Source of the DNA: Trichomonas tenax
Taxonomy: Eukaryota > Parabasalia > Trichomonadida > Trichomonadidae
Assembly (NCBI GenBank): GCA_023091735.1
Contig: JALKBU010000078.1
Location: forward strand, 27,772-91,771
DNA length: 64,000 bases
Direction of reading: 5' to 3'
Part shown: in pieces, positions 32,348 to 42,286 of the stretch
Layout: the number at the start of each line of letters is the position of its first letter
Position numbering within the stretch: the stretch's first letter is position 1
The notes under the pieces: model-generated
What the model saw: the letters and a program-made list of their open reading frames with translations, nothing else
Databases searched by the model: none
Told to the model about the DNA's origin: nothing
Translations under genes and position numbers: made by a program

Positions 32348-34111
32348 TTATTTCATTTTGATAAATTTTACAATCTTATCGAGTTGGAAGATCCAGCTCT
32401 TTAAAAATCCTTCCATTCCTTGAGTATTGGAATTCCATATACTCAAATCATTTCTTACTAATCTGTTCAATAATATCATCGAGTAAATTCCTGAACGTTG
32501 AGTTTCGGTCATTTTGAACTTTGTATCGAATTTATATCTATAATCTAACTCATCTGCTTGGTCCTGCTTTCTCATTACTTTAGTTTTCTTCTTCGAATTT
32601 CTCCAAGTCAATATTTCGATCTTTGTTTTCAGTCCTTTGATATATTTCTTCATTTCAATGATATCTTTATGTTTTGCAACAACATTGTTGTTCAATTCTA
32701 CCTTTAGATCATTGGAGTTTCTTGAAATAACTTTTTCAGTAAAATCTTGTTCAACTTCAGATACAGCTTCAAGAAATATTTGATCCAATTGTGAAGCATA
32801 AAAGACTGTATTATTTTTCAGTTCCTCGTTTCGTTTGAATGCATCACTGATTTGTTCTGATAATGAATTGAGCTTATTGTGGTTTTTATTGATTTTTTCA
32901 TTTAACTTTTTAAAAACAGGAAGTTTTGCTTCAATCAATACTTGCTTTTCAAGATTTAATGGATATTTTTTAAACTTATGAGAAGACAGTGTTTGCGCTT
33001 CAGTAATTAGTTCTATTTTGCGTTGTTTTAGTCGTATCATAGTTTCTAAATTATTGATTTGCGTTTGATTTTCTGATGCTTTTTGTGTTGATTCTTTTAA
33101 TTCTTTATTAACTTTTTTTGATTCTTTTGATATCGCCTTTCTTGCTTTTTGGAGCTTTTGAACTACTGCGTAACATACATCTGTTTCATTATTATGTGTT
33201 TCTATCGAATTTTGTAGATTTAATTTTGTTGATTCAACTGATTTTTGAATAGTTTCTATATTTTCTTGAATTTTAGTATTTTTGAATTGTTCGACTCTTA
33301 TTGCATCTGTAACGTTGTGTTTTATTGCTTTTAACTTTGATATTTCTAATTTTGTTGAATTTATATTTTCTTTTGTGCGTTTTGAAGTATTTTTATATTC
33401 AGAAACTTTGTTAGCAGTATTAGTTTTATCTATATGTACTGTGTTTAACTGCGTTTTCAATTGAAAAATGTCTGTTTGAAATCGATTAGTCATCATTTCT
33501 TTAGATTTCTTTAAATCTAAAGCTGATTTAAGTATTTTTGCTCTTTCTTTCTGCTTCTTTTGTATTATTTCATTGTTCTTTGATATTTTACCTGAGAAAG
33601 AATTTATTTGTCCCATTAATGTTTCCATGAACGATTCTTTCTTTTCATTTGTAATAAAATCGAATTTTTCGTCCTGTAATGCTGGTGTTGAAGCTAAAAA
33701 TCTATCATATCCAGAGATTTGATTTTCCATATCTTCAATATATTGTTTGTAAGACAAAATTCGTTCTTCAATTTGCGAAATTCGTTGATTTAAGTTCAGT
33801 AAACGATTATTTAGCAAAGATTCGTTACTAACAATTAATGATTGCGAAAGATCTTGTTTTGCATGAAAAACAGAGAGATCACTGACAAATCTTTCGGTTT
33901 TAATGCTGAATATCATCGATTTTGAGAAAATATTGTAAGGATTTGATTTAATTTTTGTCGGAGCTTCGACTAACAATGAATCTGAATGATGAATCTTTGA
34001 TTTTTGTTTTGCGTCAGAAATTTCCTCTCCAATTTCAATCTCAGGTCCCTGATAACTCAATGATAATCTCTCATTGCTCATCAAAATTCCCAAATATTCC
34101 AAAAGTGACAT
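32348..34111 (-). CDS. Long coiled-coil protein, function unknown
   Basis: 587 residues from ATG 34111 (MSLLEYLGILMSNE). The in-frame ATG four codons earlier lies inside the conserved upstream word and is rejected. After ~95 polar residues, almost the whole protein is heptad-rich helix (LNQRISQIEERILSYKQYIE, IQKSVESTKLNLQNSIETH, IRLKQRKIELITEAQ), with a C-terminal segment rich in W/L (MEGFLKSWIFQLDKIVKF). No enzymatic motif is present. The identical 15-bp word in front of this gene and of the 943-residue-type coiled-coil gene 4.2 kb away suggests shared control, perhaps as flagellar or cytoskeletal components. The specific family is not recognised. Confidence 0.75.
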   Translation of the reverse strand: MSLLEYLGILMSNERLSLSYQGPEIEIGEEISDAKQKSKIHHSDSLLVEAPTKIKSNPYNIFSKSMIFSIKTERFVSDLSVFHAKQDLSQSLIVSNESLLNNRLLNLNQRISQIEERILSYKQYIEDMENQISGYDRFLASTPALQDEKFDFITNEKKESFMETLMGQINSFSGKISKNNEIIQKKQKERAKILKSALDLKKSKEMMTNRFQTDIFQLKTQLNTVHIDKTNTANKVSEYKNTSKRTKENINSTKLEISKLKAIKHNVTDAIRVEQFKNTKIQENIETIQKSVESTKLNLQNSIETHNNETDVCYAVVQKLQKARKAISKESKKVNKELKESTQKASENQTQINNLETMIRLKQRKIELITEAQTLSSHKFKKYPLNLEKQVLIEAKLPVFKKLNEKINKNHNKLNSLSEQISDAFKRNEELKNNTVFYASQLDQIFLEAVSEVEQDFTEKVISRNSNDLKVELNNNVVAKHKDIIEMKKYIKGLKTKIEILTWRNSKKKTKVMRKQDQADELDYRYKFDTKFKMTETQRSGIYSMILLNRLVRNDLSIWNSNTQGMEGFLKSWIFQLDKIVKFIKMK

Positions 34112-34112
34112 C

Positions 34113-34127
34113 TTAACGTACACAAAT
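34113..34127 (-). promoter_or_regulatory. 15-bp upstream word ATTTGTGTACGTTAA, copy 1
   Basis: Sense ATTTGTGTACGTTAA ends one base before ATG 34111. The same 15 bases precede the coiled-coil gene starting at 38361. Confidence 0.5.
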
Positions 34128-34272
34128 GTTTACACCTTTTTATTCAACATAAACGAAAAATCATGAATTACCACAATGTTTTAATTATGAACATATATAT
34201 TTATCCATAGTTAGCTGCTGATTTTACACACCATAATATGTTAACATTAAGATATCTTTTCCTTTCAAAAAT

Positions 34273-35293
34273 TTAAGAATCAACTATAATCATGATTAAC
34301 AAGTTTTGAAATACAGAAGCTTTCAATGAACATCGACAAATGCATAAATATTGTATTTTATTATTTATAACTAATGAAATATTTACATAACCACTTGAAA
34401 ATGGATCACTATAGCATCCAGCACGCATTAATGTTTCTGTAAATTTAAATCCAGAATAATGCACAGATTGTCCTCTGTGGGTAATAGACGATTGAGAACT
34501 AGATGATTTTGAAATTGCATCACAGCCTGGATAGCCTGAAATGAATGATGATGCTGCGCTTCCAACAGCTGCCAAATAACTAATAAAAGCTCCTCCACCA
34601 CCTCCATAATACCCACTCCCAGCTCCAGATCCCCAATACATAGGTGGTGAACTACCAATTCCAAACTTTCCACTTTCACCATTATCCGTATTGAATGAAG
34701 TAATTGCACCTTTACCTGGTGATGATACTTTGGCTCCATCAGCATTGTGACCAGTTCTAAGTGCTTGAATTCCATTTTTTCCAACTAAAGCCCCGCCATC
34801 AGGACCTTGGATATGGCCCCAATGGTTCTGTGATCCTGTGCCGCCTGCTGCAACCATAATGCGCGATTTCAAAGAGACAAAATCTGACCAATCCCATCGG
34901 TTATGCACATGTCTGTAGCGACACCTCCTGAGCCTGCATAGATATTTTCTTGAGCAGCGTTACCACGCCCACCTCTGTTCGCGATCCTTGGGATTCTCCT
35001 CTTTCATCAAGATAAAAGAAAAAAGTTTCATGTTTATCAAATCGAATGTTTCCACTTGTGTATGCACATCGGCCACCATTGTCGGAGTTGGTGGATGTCC
35101 CACCACCTGATGCACCATTTAATTCGATATGATATTCACCGGGTGAGAAAATAATTTTATATGGAGTACAAGATTTAGCAAGTTGGCACGGATATCAGAA
35201 ATATACGCTAAGGCCATTGTCGCTGTATCGTATGTCTTGAGTTCCGAGTGTTGGATCATTGAGAGTGATTGTGAGTCTCGATTTGAGACTCAT
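34273..35293 (-). pseudogene. ALK/LTK-type glycine-rich protein pseudogene
   Basis: From ATG 35293 the minus strand reads MSLKSRLTITLND, then VYF, TGA stop, YPCQLAKSCTPYKIIF, GEYHIELNGASGG. A frameshift near 35000 leads to NRGGRGNAAQ and AGSGGVATDM, and another near 34905 to HNRWDWSDFVSLKSRIMVAA followed by glycine-rich sequence to 34273. The order YPC...C..YK, then Y.IEL.GASGG, then W.SL..RI.VA(A/S)GG is the same as in the intact glycine-rich genes at 56.1 and 62.4 kb. These domains resemble the extracellular glycine-rich region of ALK/LTK receptors (Pfam Gly_rich). One stop and two frameshifts make it a pseudogene. It sits between two intact coiled-coil genes. Confidence 0.78.
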
Positions 35294-35556
35294 CGAATCG
35301 TTTTATAAAAATAACCTAAAAAGTCGTAATTTCACTCTTAATTTTATTTTCAATACTGAAAAATTTCATTTATTATTATATAATGCATCCAATGATGTCC
35401 TTAAAATCTTTTTAAGCTGGAAATCAATATCATGTTTGAAGAGATGAAATTGAAATTATTTATAAATACGTCGCAATGTATAATAATAAATAAATTTATA
35501 AACATACAAACAAAATACAATAAACAAATTACAAATAAATCTAAATCTTGAATAAT

Positions 35557-38361
35557 TCAAGCTCGTAAAGCTGTTTGTGGCCTTCTTCTGACAGTCTTTG
35601 GTCTCTTAATCTCAATTTGATTTGAAGCTGTTGTTTGTCTGGAAGTATTTGCGGAAGTGATAATTGTAGGCTGAGAAAATACTTCGTTGTCGTCCCCAGG
35701 AATATGTGGCAATTCAGTCTTCATGACAAAGCCACCACCAAATTCTGGTGGCGCAGCATTCTGAGTAATGAAGAAAGCCGAAGCAGTCTTTGGCCTTTGA
35801 CCATGTGAAGTCTTCGCTCTAATAATTTTTCCGGCTGTGTAATTCCTATCACGTAATACAGCAGTTGTTCCTCTATGTTGCGTAACTTTTCCTCTTAATA
35901 AATCAATTTCATATTTAACATCTTCTATTTGTGCTCTAACATCTTCAACCTGTGATTTTACTTCTTCAATCTCTTTGTCTTTAGCAGCAATTGATTCCTT
36001 TAAGTTCTCGATGTTCAATGAGAAAGCAGCAGAAAGCTTCTTTCCATGTGGGATAACTTTTGATTGCTTTGCTTCGATTTCTTTCATTATTCTCTTCTTT
36101 TCATCAACAAGTTTCAACCATGCATTGTGTGCTTCATCAAGACGTGCTGTGAGAATGCAATGATATCTCAGCTGTTGAGCAAATGCAGGATTTGTGTGCT
36201 GATAAACATTCCATCTGTGAACATTCCTTGGAATGCCAATTTCATTTGTGATTGCAGCTGTCTTTTGAAGTTCTAAGTTTAATTCTCCATAGAATCTCCT
36301 GTAATCCGACTGAAGTGTTTTAACTGATCTTTTCTTTTCTTCCAAGATCATTTGTTGTCTAACAAGTTTCGAATACTCTGCTTCTAATGTTTCAATTTCA
36401 GATTTCTTTGCATCAAACAATGTGTAACCTTTCTCGAGTCTGTTTTGGATTGTCTTAATATCATATCTCAACTGTGCAACAAGTTTAGTTCTTTCATGAA
36501 GCTGTTCATGCATAACTTGAAGTGTTGTCTTGATTGCAGTGATTTTCTTGTCTTCGAGAGATTTCTTATGAATGAAGTCATCATAAACATGTGTCAAAAG
36601 CTGTTTTTGTGATTTTAGTGCTTCACTTGCTCTTGTTGCTTCTATAACCATTTTCTGTAAATCATTTCTTTCTGCAGCAAGACTTATGACTTCGTTTTTA
36701 GCTGTTTGAGTTAAAAAGCTTGTTTTTGCTGCTTTCAATTCTGCTTCTCTGAGATTCTTTGATAGCTCGTTATAAACATCGCATTGCTCATCTAAAAGTT
36801 GCAGTAAATCTTTCTGCTCGTCAACAAGTTTGATCCATTTCCTCTTAAATGCATTTCTCTCATTTCTGTTGACTTCAATGAGTTCACTTTGTCTTCGAGT
36901 TTTATCTTCATAAGCATCCAACAAAACTGTGTCATCATCGATCTTCTGTAGTGTTCCTTCTCTTTCATCTGAAACAAGCATCTCACGCGCAATAAGATGT
37001 TGAATTTCTGAAGTCTTGTTGTCTATTTCAATTTCGAAATTCCTCAACTTGATGTTGACGTCTTGAGCTTCTTTCTTTTCGATACATTTCATATTTCTTA
37101 AAGTTGTATTTTCTCCTGCGATTTCAGCTTGTTTCGTTTTTTCTTCCGCTAAATGTTTCTTGATGACAATTTTATCGTGTTGAATCGATTGCATTTTTCT
37201 TTGATATCTCTTAGACTCATTCTGATCGCGAGTTATTTGATTTGATTTTAAGTCCATATCATCTTTAAGTTTTGCGTTTTCTCTTCTCATTGCAAATTTT
37301 TGGGACTGAATATCTTTTCTGAGATCTTCGGCATCTCTTAATGATTGTGTTGTCAAATCTAGCACTTGCTTAGCATTTTCCAATTGATTTTGCAATGATT
37401 TGATTTCAATATCACTCTCCGCAATCGATGTATTAATTCTCAAGGCATCGCCTTTCTTTGTATTATTCGAGTTCACTAACTCGCTGTGTCTTTTACTTCT
37501 GGAGAGAATTGTTTGCTTGAGATCTCTATTTTTCTTTATTTCATCGAGCTGTGTCTTAACTAGTGCACTTTTCGCCAGCATTTGTTGTCCAATGCTGTCT
37601 GTTTGTGATGCGATTTTTTCACGATTTTGATTTACTTTGTCTTTGATGCTTTTGTTGCCATCTTTAACTTGCAGACACTTTTCACGTAAGTCGTTGCGTT
37701 CTTTCGACGTTTTAGCGAAGTTTGATTCAACAGTTTTTAATTTTTCTTGTATTTCTTCTGTTTTTTCGGAAATTGTTTTCACTTGTTGTAGTATATTGTC
37801 TCTTATCGTGTTTTCTTTCGTTATTTGTGTCGTAAGTTCTTGTATTTGCTCCTGTCCTTTCGATATTTCTTGTCTGAGCATTTTTACGTCATTTGCGACT
37901 TGTATTGCCGACTCTTCGTCACCATTTGAGAATAAACCGTCTTTGTCGACTTGGCTTTGAAGGCTGTATAAGGTGTTTGATAATGATTCGATAATTGATT
38001 TCGAAGCTGTTTCGGATTTGTGGAGAGATTCGATGACATTGAGGACTTCTGCATGTTTTTGCTTAAAAGAATTGTGTTTTTCTGTATCTTCATTTGAAGT
38101 TTTTAAGATTGTTTGGATTTTTGAAGCTGTTGAGATGATTTGCGCGTTCTGGTCAGACAGCTTGGCAAGAAGCATCTGATTTTTTTGAAAAAGATTTTGA
38201 AAAAAATTCAATTCTTTGTTAAATTTTGCTTTGTAAGGGAAAAACGGGGAATTATCAGGAATTTCTTCCTGAACTTGTTGAGCCAAGACTTTTATCTCCT
38301 CGAAAGAAGCGGATTCTGTGTCAAAAGTAATCTCGTTGACTTTAGAATCGCTCGCTTTCAT
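35557..38361 (-). CDS. Giant coiled-coil protein, CFAP58/CCDC146-like (flagellar candidate)
   Basis: 934 residues from ATG 38361 (MKASDSKVNEITFD). The upstream in-frame ATG (38388) lies in the conserved promoter word and is rejected. Nearly all of residues 50-860 are continuous heptad-rich, highly charged helix. A conserved-looking break reads IPRNVHRWNVYQHTNPAFAQ, similar to the NVHRW segment I recall near the C-terminus of the axonemal coiled-coil protein CFAP58. The tail is basic with RPKTASAFF and RPKTVRRRPQTALR repeats. CFAP58-type proteins are structural components of cilia and flagella, and trichomonads are multiflagellate, so the role fits. The family match rests on one short motif plus architecture, so treat it as a candidate. 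Confidence 0.6.
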   Translation of the reverse strand: MKASDSKVNEITFDTESASFEEIKVLAQQVQEEIPDNSPFFPYKAKFNKELNFFQNLFQKNQMLLAKLSDQNAQIISTASKIQTILKTSNEDTEKHNSFKQKHAEVLNVIESLHKSETASKSIIESLSNTLYSLQSQVDKDGLFSNGDEESAIQVANDVKMLRQEISKGQEQIQELTTQITKENTIRDNILQQVKTISEKTEEIQEKLKTVESNFAKTSKERNDLREKCLQVKDGNKSIKDKVNQNREKIASQTDSIGQQMLAKSALVKTQLDEIKKNRDLKQTILSRSKRHSELVNSNNTKKGDALRINTSIAESDIEIKSLQNQLENAKQVLDLTTQSLRDAEDLRKDIQSQKFAMRRENAKLKDDMDLKSNQITRDQNESKRYQRKMQSIQHDKIVIKKHLAEEKTKQAEIAGENTTLRNMKCIEKKEAQDVNIKLRNFEIEIDNKTSEIQHLIAREMLVSDEREGTLQKIDDDTVLLDAYEDKTRRQSELIEVNRNERNAFKRKWIKLVDEQKDLLQLLDEQCDVYNELSKNLREAELKAAKTSFLTQTAKNEVISLAAERNDLQKMVIEATRASEALKSQKQLLTHVYDDFIHKKSLEDKKITAIKTTLQVMHEQLHERTKLVAQLRYDIKTIQNRLEKGYTLFDAKKSEIETLEAEYSKLVRQQMILEEKKRSVKTLQSDYRRFYGELNLELQKTAAITNEIGIPRNVHRWNVYQHTNPAFAQQLRYHCILTARLDEAHNAWLKLVDEKKRIMKEIEAKQSKVIPHGKKLSAAFSLNIENLKESIAAKDKEIEEVKSQVEDVRAQIEDVKYEIDLLRGKVTQHRGTTAVLRDRNYTAGKIIRAKTSHGQRPKTASAFFITQNAAPPEFGGGFVMKTELPHIPGDDNEVFSQPTIITSANTSRQTTASNQIEIKRPKTVRRRPQTALRA

Positions 38362-38375
38362 TTCCAATAAAAAAA

Positions 38376-38390
38376 TTAACGTACACAAAT
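38376..38390 (-). promoter_or_regulatory. 15-bp upstream word ATTTGTGTACGTTAA, copy 2
   Basis: The identical 15 bases start the leader of the CFAP58-like gene, ending 14 bases before ATG 38361. Confidence 0.5.
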
Positions 38391-38623
38391 TTTATGTTAA
38401 TAAATTTTTTATTTGTCAAAAGGCAAAATTTACATGACAAAGGTCAAATAGATTTGAGCCTTAATATAACATAAGCAAATATCATTCACAGAAATCTTGA
38501 CGACAAATTATGAAGCTCCAAAAACAACTTTTCAAAGTGCTAAATTATGCAATTTTCTTCTTTTTCCATCAAACTTCACCCATAATATGGGTGAGGGAAT
38601 TGGCAAAATCTACCTCATTTTTA

Positions 38624-38725
38624 TAATTTCCGGGTCAAACGGCATTATAAAGGGTCCTTGAGTTGCTCCTTCCTTAAAAATGTTGATTTCGCGCAGCCAT
38701 AAAGTGCCTAATTTGCACATCCATA
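38624..38725. repeat. Dispersed ~105-bp repeat, copy A
   Basis: Shares long blocks with 55224-55335: AATTTC.GG.TCAA.CG.CATTATA, AGGGTCC, AGTTGCTC, CCTTAAAAATGTT, TTCGCGCAGCCA, AAAGTGCCTAATT and CACATCCATA. It is less AT-rich than its flanks and has no open frame. Identity unknown. Confidence 0.7.
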
Positions 38726-38931
38726 TCTCAGCATTTCAATATGAATAAACAGATGGAAATACCATGCACACATTCATACCCATAAGCATCATATCTTATG
38801 CCATATAAAAGCGTCGTATTTAGTCAAAACATAATTTTGTTCATATACTGCATATAAGATTATAAGTTTTTAATTATCATTTATCGTAAAAAATATGAAA
38901 AATTCGACATTTGGGTTGAATTTATTTTCCC

Positions 38932-39582
38932 CGTTGACTTTTTTGGAGTTTTGCGATTTTTAACGAGTAAAACCCCTATCAAGCCAAACTGAGAAGACAT
39001 TTACATGCTTTTCAGGGGTGCTGAGTATGTTTATAGCATTTGCTTGTCTATTTAACTTGAGGATCTCCATGCCTCAATGAGATTTAAGCAAATTTCGACA
39101 TGTAAAATATCGAAGGTCACTATTTTCGACACGTATTATCTGGTATTTGCCATGTAAAATCGAAAATTTGAAAAGTAATGTTACCAATGAGCAAATATTG
39201 TGTGAACTTGAGGTAGCATAACTTTAGGTATGCTCGATGTATGAGCAAAGGAATGCCGTTTGACCTCTGCGTGTAGCATATTTTTTCTTTTCTATTTTTT
39301 TGATTTTTCTAAGGGAACTCTTGCAAAAATAAGCGAGCGAGCGCTATAATAGTGAGATTTATTTGTTATAATCATCAAAGAGATTCATAGCAGAAGCCCA
39401 TTAATGATTTATAATGGGTTTCTGTTTGTAATCATATCATGATTAAGTAATACCTTGCTAAGATCATGAAACAGATTGCACTACTAGAATCAGCACCCAC
39501 AAAAAGCGCGTAAATATTTCATCAGATTCGTCTAGGAAGGGGGTTTACTCGTTAAAAATCGCAAAACTCAAAAAGGTCAACG
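38932..39582. mobile_element. Putative non-autonomous DNA element with ~44-bp terminal inverted repeats
   Basis: Left arm 38932-38976 (CGTTGACTTTTTTGGAGTTT...) is repeated inverted at 39539-39582 with two substitutions and one indel, including the shared core TTTTGCGATTTTTAACGAGT. The 560-base interior has no coding frame. No clear target-site duplication is visible, so exact ends and superfamily are open. Confidence 0.6.
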
Positions 39583-39818
39583 AAAAAAGTGGAGCCGAGA
39601 TTTTGCATGAAAACGGCCTTAAAAACAGTTTTAAAATGAATTCAATTAAACATCTTATTAATGATGCTAACTACACGCAAAACGGTTTTCCACTCAATTT
39701 TCAGTTCCGCAAAACCGTCTGCTTGTATTCAATTTATAAACACTTAAGAAAATATTCTTTGAGAAAATATTTTGAACACGCCTTACGAATCTGATAGAAT
39801 AGCAAAATATAGAGAATA

Positions 39819-40100
39819 GTAGTAAACAGAGTGTGATTTTTCGGGGTAATCCAAAAATTTGGCTAACATGAAAAAATCAGCAATCTGAGAATATCCATAA
39901 TCATAACTTCCCTAATATATATAAAATAACAATTTTCTTATAATTTATATCAAAATCCCAATAAATTCTTATAATTAGTTATTAAAATATATTGTTTAAT
40001 TAATAATTAAAATTGTTATGGTAGTGATTTATTAATGGTTTCCTAGAAATTTCTAGCCAAATTTTTGGATTACCCCGAAAAATTACAATCTGTTTACTAC
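39819..40100. mobile_element. MITE with 47-bp terminal inverted repeats and TA target duplication
   Basis: Left arm 39819-39865 begins GTAGTAAACAGAGTGTGATT. The right arm 40054-40100 is its inverse with 45 of 47 bases matching. TA flanks both sides (39817-39818 and 40101-40102), typical of Tc1/mariner insertions. The 188-base interior is extremely AT-rich and non-coding. It is presumably mobilised in trans by a mariner-type transposase; none is in this window. Confidence 0.8.
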
Positions 40101-40303
40101 TAGAATTAGTTAAGCAATCACATTTCATTACTATGCTTTAAAAACTGACATTTTTTTAATCTATATTTTTCAAATATTGTTCTGTATATAATGTTATTCA
40201 TGTATCAAATCATTGATTGCATACAACCAGTTGAAAAGCAACATACTTTGTTCAATTATATAATTATTCATAGTCAATATAGAGTGCATATTGTTGTCAC
40301 GTA

Positions 40304-40868
40304 CCGAAAGTCGTCACGAAAAAGTGCTATTATCTGACATGTAAAGTGGTCAGAATCTCTAGTTTTATGTGTCAAAATATTAATATTTTTGACATGTAAA
40401 GTCATATAATCATTCAAATTATGTATTAATTTTTATTTCAAAATCGCGTCTGACGGGAAGAACTGGGGACTACATTGACACAGGTACCACGCATGTTAGT
40501 AGCTAAACTCACAGATCTTCCTTTCACTTCAGAATGCCTCTGAAGAGCAAAATTAAATGCTTGATTGGGACTGGTAGCCAATGTGCTAGCAATCCAGTCC
40601 ACAATTCTTCCTTTCAGAAGCATTCTGTAGAGTAAATCGCTGATTATTTCGAAAATCGAGTCTGAAAGGAAGAACTGTGGACTGGATTGCTAGCATTTTG
40701 GCTACCAGTGCCAATGAAGAGTTTAATTTTTTTTTTAAAGTAAATTTAAATAAATATAGGATATCATTCTTCCAACAATCATTTATAATCACATGCCACG
40801 TAAATATTTATCTGTCAGATATGCGTGTTTACATGTCAGATAATATCACTTTTCATGACAAATTTCGG
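40304..40868. mobile_element. Second TA-flanked inverted-repeat element containing long hairpins
   Basis: CCGAAAGTCGTCACGAAAAA... (40304-40345) is repeated inverted at 40828-40868, with TA on each side (40302-40303, 40869-40870). The arms end in TATCTGACATGTAAA. Inside are a 49-bp inverted repeat (40570-40618 with 40661-40709, 46 matches, 42-nt loop) and an older, degenerate copy of the same hairpin (about 40437-40530). There is no coding frame. It looks like a Tc1/mariner-type MITE that carries, or has acquired, hairpin modules. Confidence 0.7.
40570..40709. repeat. Long hairpin (49-bp stem) inside the inverted-repeat element
   Basis: The stem arms contain GCTAGCAATCCAGTCCACA and TTCTTCCTTTCAGA with their inverse. 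There are three mismatches in 49 pairs and a 42-nt loop. Perfect enough to form a stable RNA or cruciform. Confidence 0.75.
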
Positions 40869-40870
40869 TA

Positions 40871-41707
40871 GGCATTTTGAGATGTTTTGTATGAATGAAA
40901 GAATTGCATTGCGCTCAATATCGGAATTGAATGCCTTTCAAATAAAAAATTTTAAGTAAAAGCAATCTGGAGACTACAAATAAGATATCAAAAATCAACT
41001 TTCGTGACGAAGAAAATTGAAATAAAAGTACCAAAAATGGGAATAACTAAATATTTAGATACTATTTAAATAACCATGATATGGTGTAAAGTTCGGATGA
41101 TTATTAATGAATAAGAATCATATATGGATGCGCAATGCAATAGAATAGCAAAAGCCAAAGAAAATAAAGTTATTAATGGCGAGTTTATTGAGATTTTTTA
41201 ACTTTTTATTTTGTAAATAAACGAACATGTCCACTTGTCATAGTTTTATCGTAATAAATAGATCCATATTTTCATATTTTCAGAATTGATAGCGACATGA
41301 AAAATATTTGAAAGAATAATGTATCATAACCACTTAATCATCATTCATCGGTCAGGCGGATTAAAGTGTCAAAACCTCTTGAGCATACAATTTAAAGTAT
41401 TTCACATTTTTTGGCTAGTTTTTTGCTATCTACACATACAATTTTTCGCTTATTTTTAAATATTATAGCTTAATTTCTAACATTGATTAAGATTTTAACT
41501 GTAGACTCTATATCAAATGCCAATACAGAAAATAATGAAAAATGAAGACAATAAATTGAGGGCGATTCTGACCATTTCCATCGTTATCTTCATTCAATTT
41601 TTTCTATTAATTCAATAAAACTTTGTATTTAGCATAACTAGATGATTCGAAGCCTATGCAAAAGAAAATTTTTGATAACTATTGAAATTTTTAAATATTT
41701 TTTTATA
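40871..41707. other. Intergenic, 5' flank of the next gene
   Basis: AT-rich, no gene seen. TTTCGTGACGA near 41005 repeats part of the preceding element's terminal sequence. Confidence 0.4.
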
Positions 41708-42286
41708 ATGATAACTTTTGCGTGGACGAATGGCTTTCTTAAATCCGTTGAGTTCTGTGGCAGCGAGTCCTTAGAGAGCCTCCTCCAAAAAGAATCATTA
41801 GTTAACGACAACTTAATCACGAGATTATTTTATCAGGGAAAGGAGCTTCCTATGTCGTTAACAACGAGCACCTTTAATCCTCTTCGTGAGCCTAAGATTA
41901 TTGTCTACCAGAAAGTGCGTCAGGCGCCAACTATAAAGAAGGCGGCAGAGGACAAAAACTCGATGAGTCAACAGCAGCTGCACAAACAGCTGTTGATGGA
42001 GGAGGGCGCCAGGATTACTGATAATTTCTATAACCGTATTTGCATGCAGCAAAAGGCTAACATACAATTCCAAAAATCTCTCCAAAACTTGCCAACTGTC
42101 AAAGGCAATAATGTATCAGCGATGCCAATGATCGTTAAGTATGAGTCTAAAATGTCGGAAGAACCCCTCCCGTTCAACTTTGAAGAGGATAAAGAACGGA
42201 CATCACCAAAATCACCGGCAAAACAGGAACTTATGGATCACTACGTGATCACAAAGAACCCAAATGGCGACGCATCGCATATTTAA
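41708..42286 (+). CDS. Protein with possible divergent ubiquitin-like N-terminal domain
   Basis: 192 residues from ATG 41708 (MITFAWTNGFLKSVEFCG). An earlier in-frame ATG (41642) would add a basic-hydrophobic stub and is less likely. Residues ~1-72 show beta-strand and helix spacing like a beta-grasp fold: SVEFCGSESLESLLQKE, then LITRLFYQGKEL, resembling the L.F.GK.L turn of ubiquitin, then KIIVYQKV. The rest is polar and probably disordered, with QQ, SPKSP and acidic runs. The family is not recognised and the ubiquitin-like reading is tentative. Less AT-rich codons and the clean frame support a real gene. Confidence 0.6.
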   Translation: MITFAWTNGFLKSVEFCGSESLESLLQKESLVNDNLITRLFYQGKELPMSLTTSTFNPLREPKIIVYQKVRQAPTIKKAAEDKNSMSQQQLHKQLLMEEGARITDNFYNRICMQQKANIQFQKSLQNLPTVKGNNVSAMPMIVKYESKMSEEPLPFNFEEDKERTSPKSPAKQELMDHYVITKNPNGDASHI

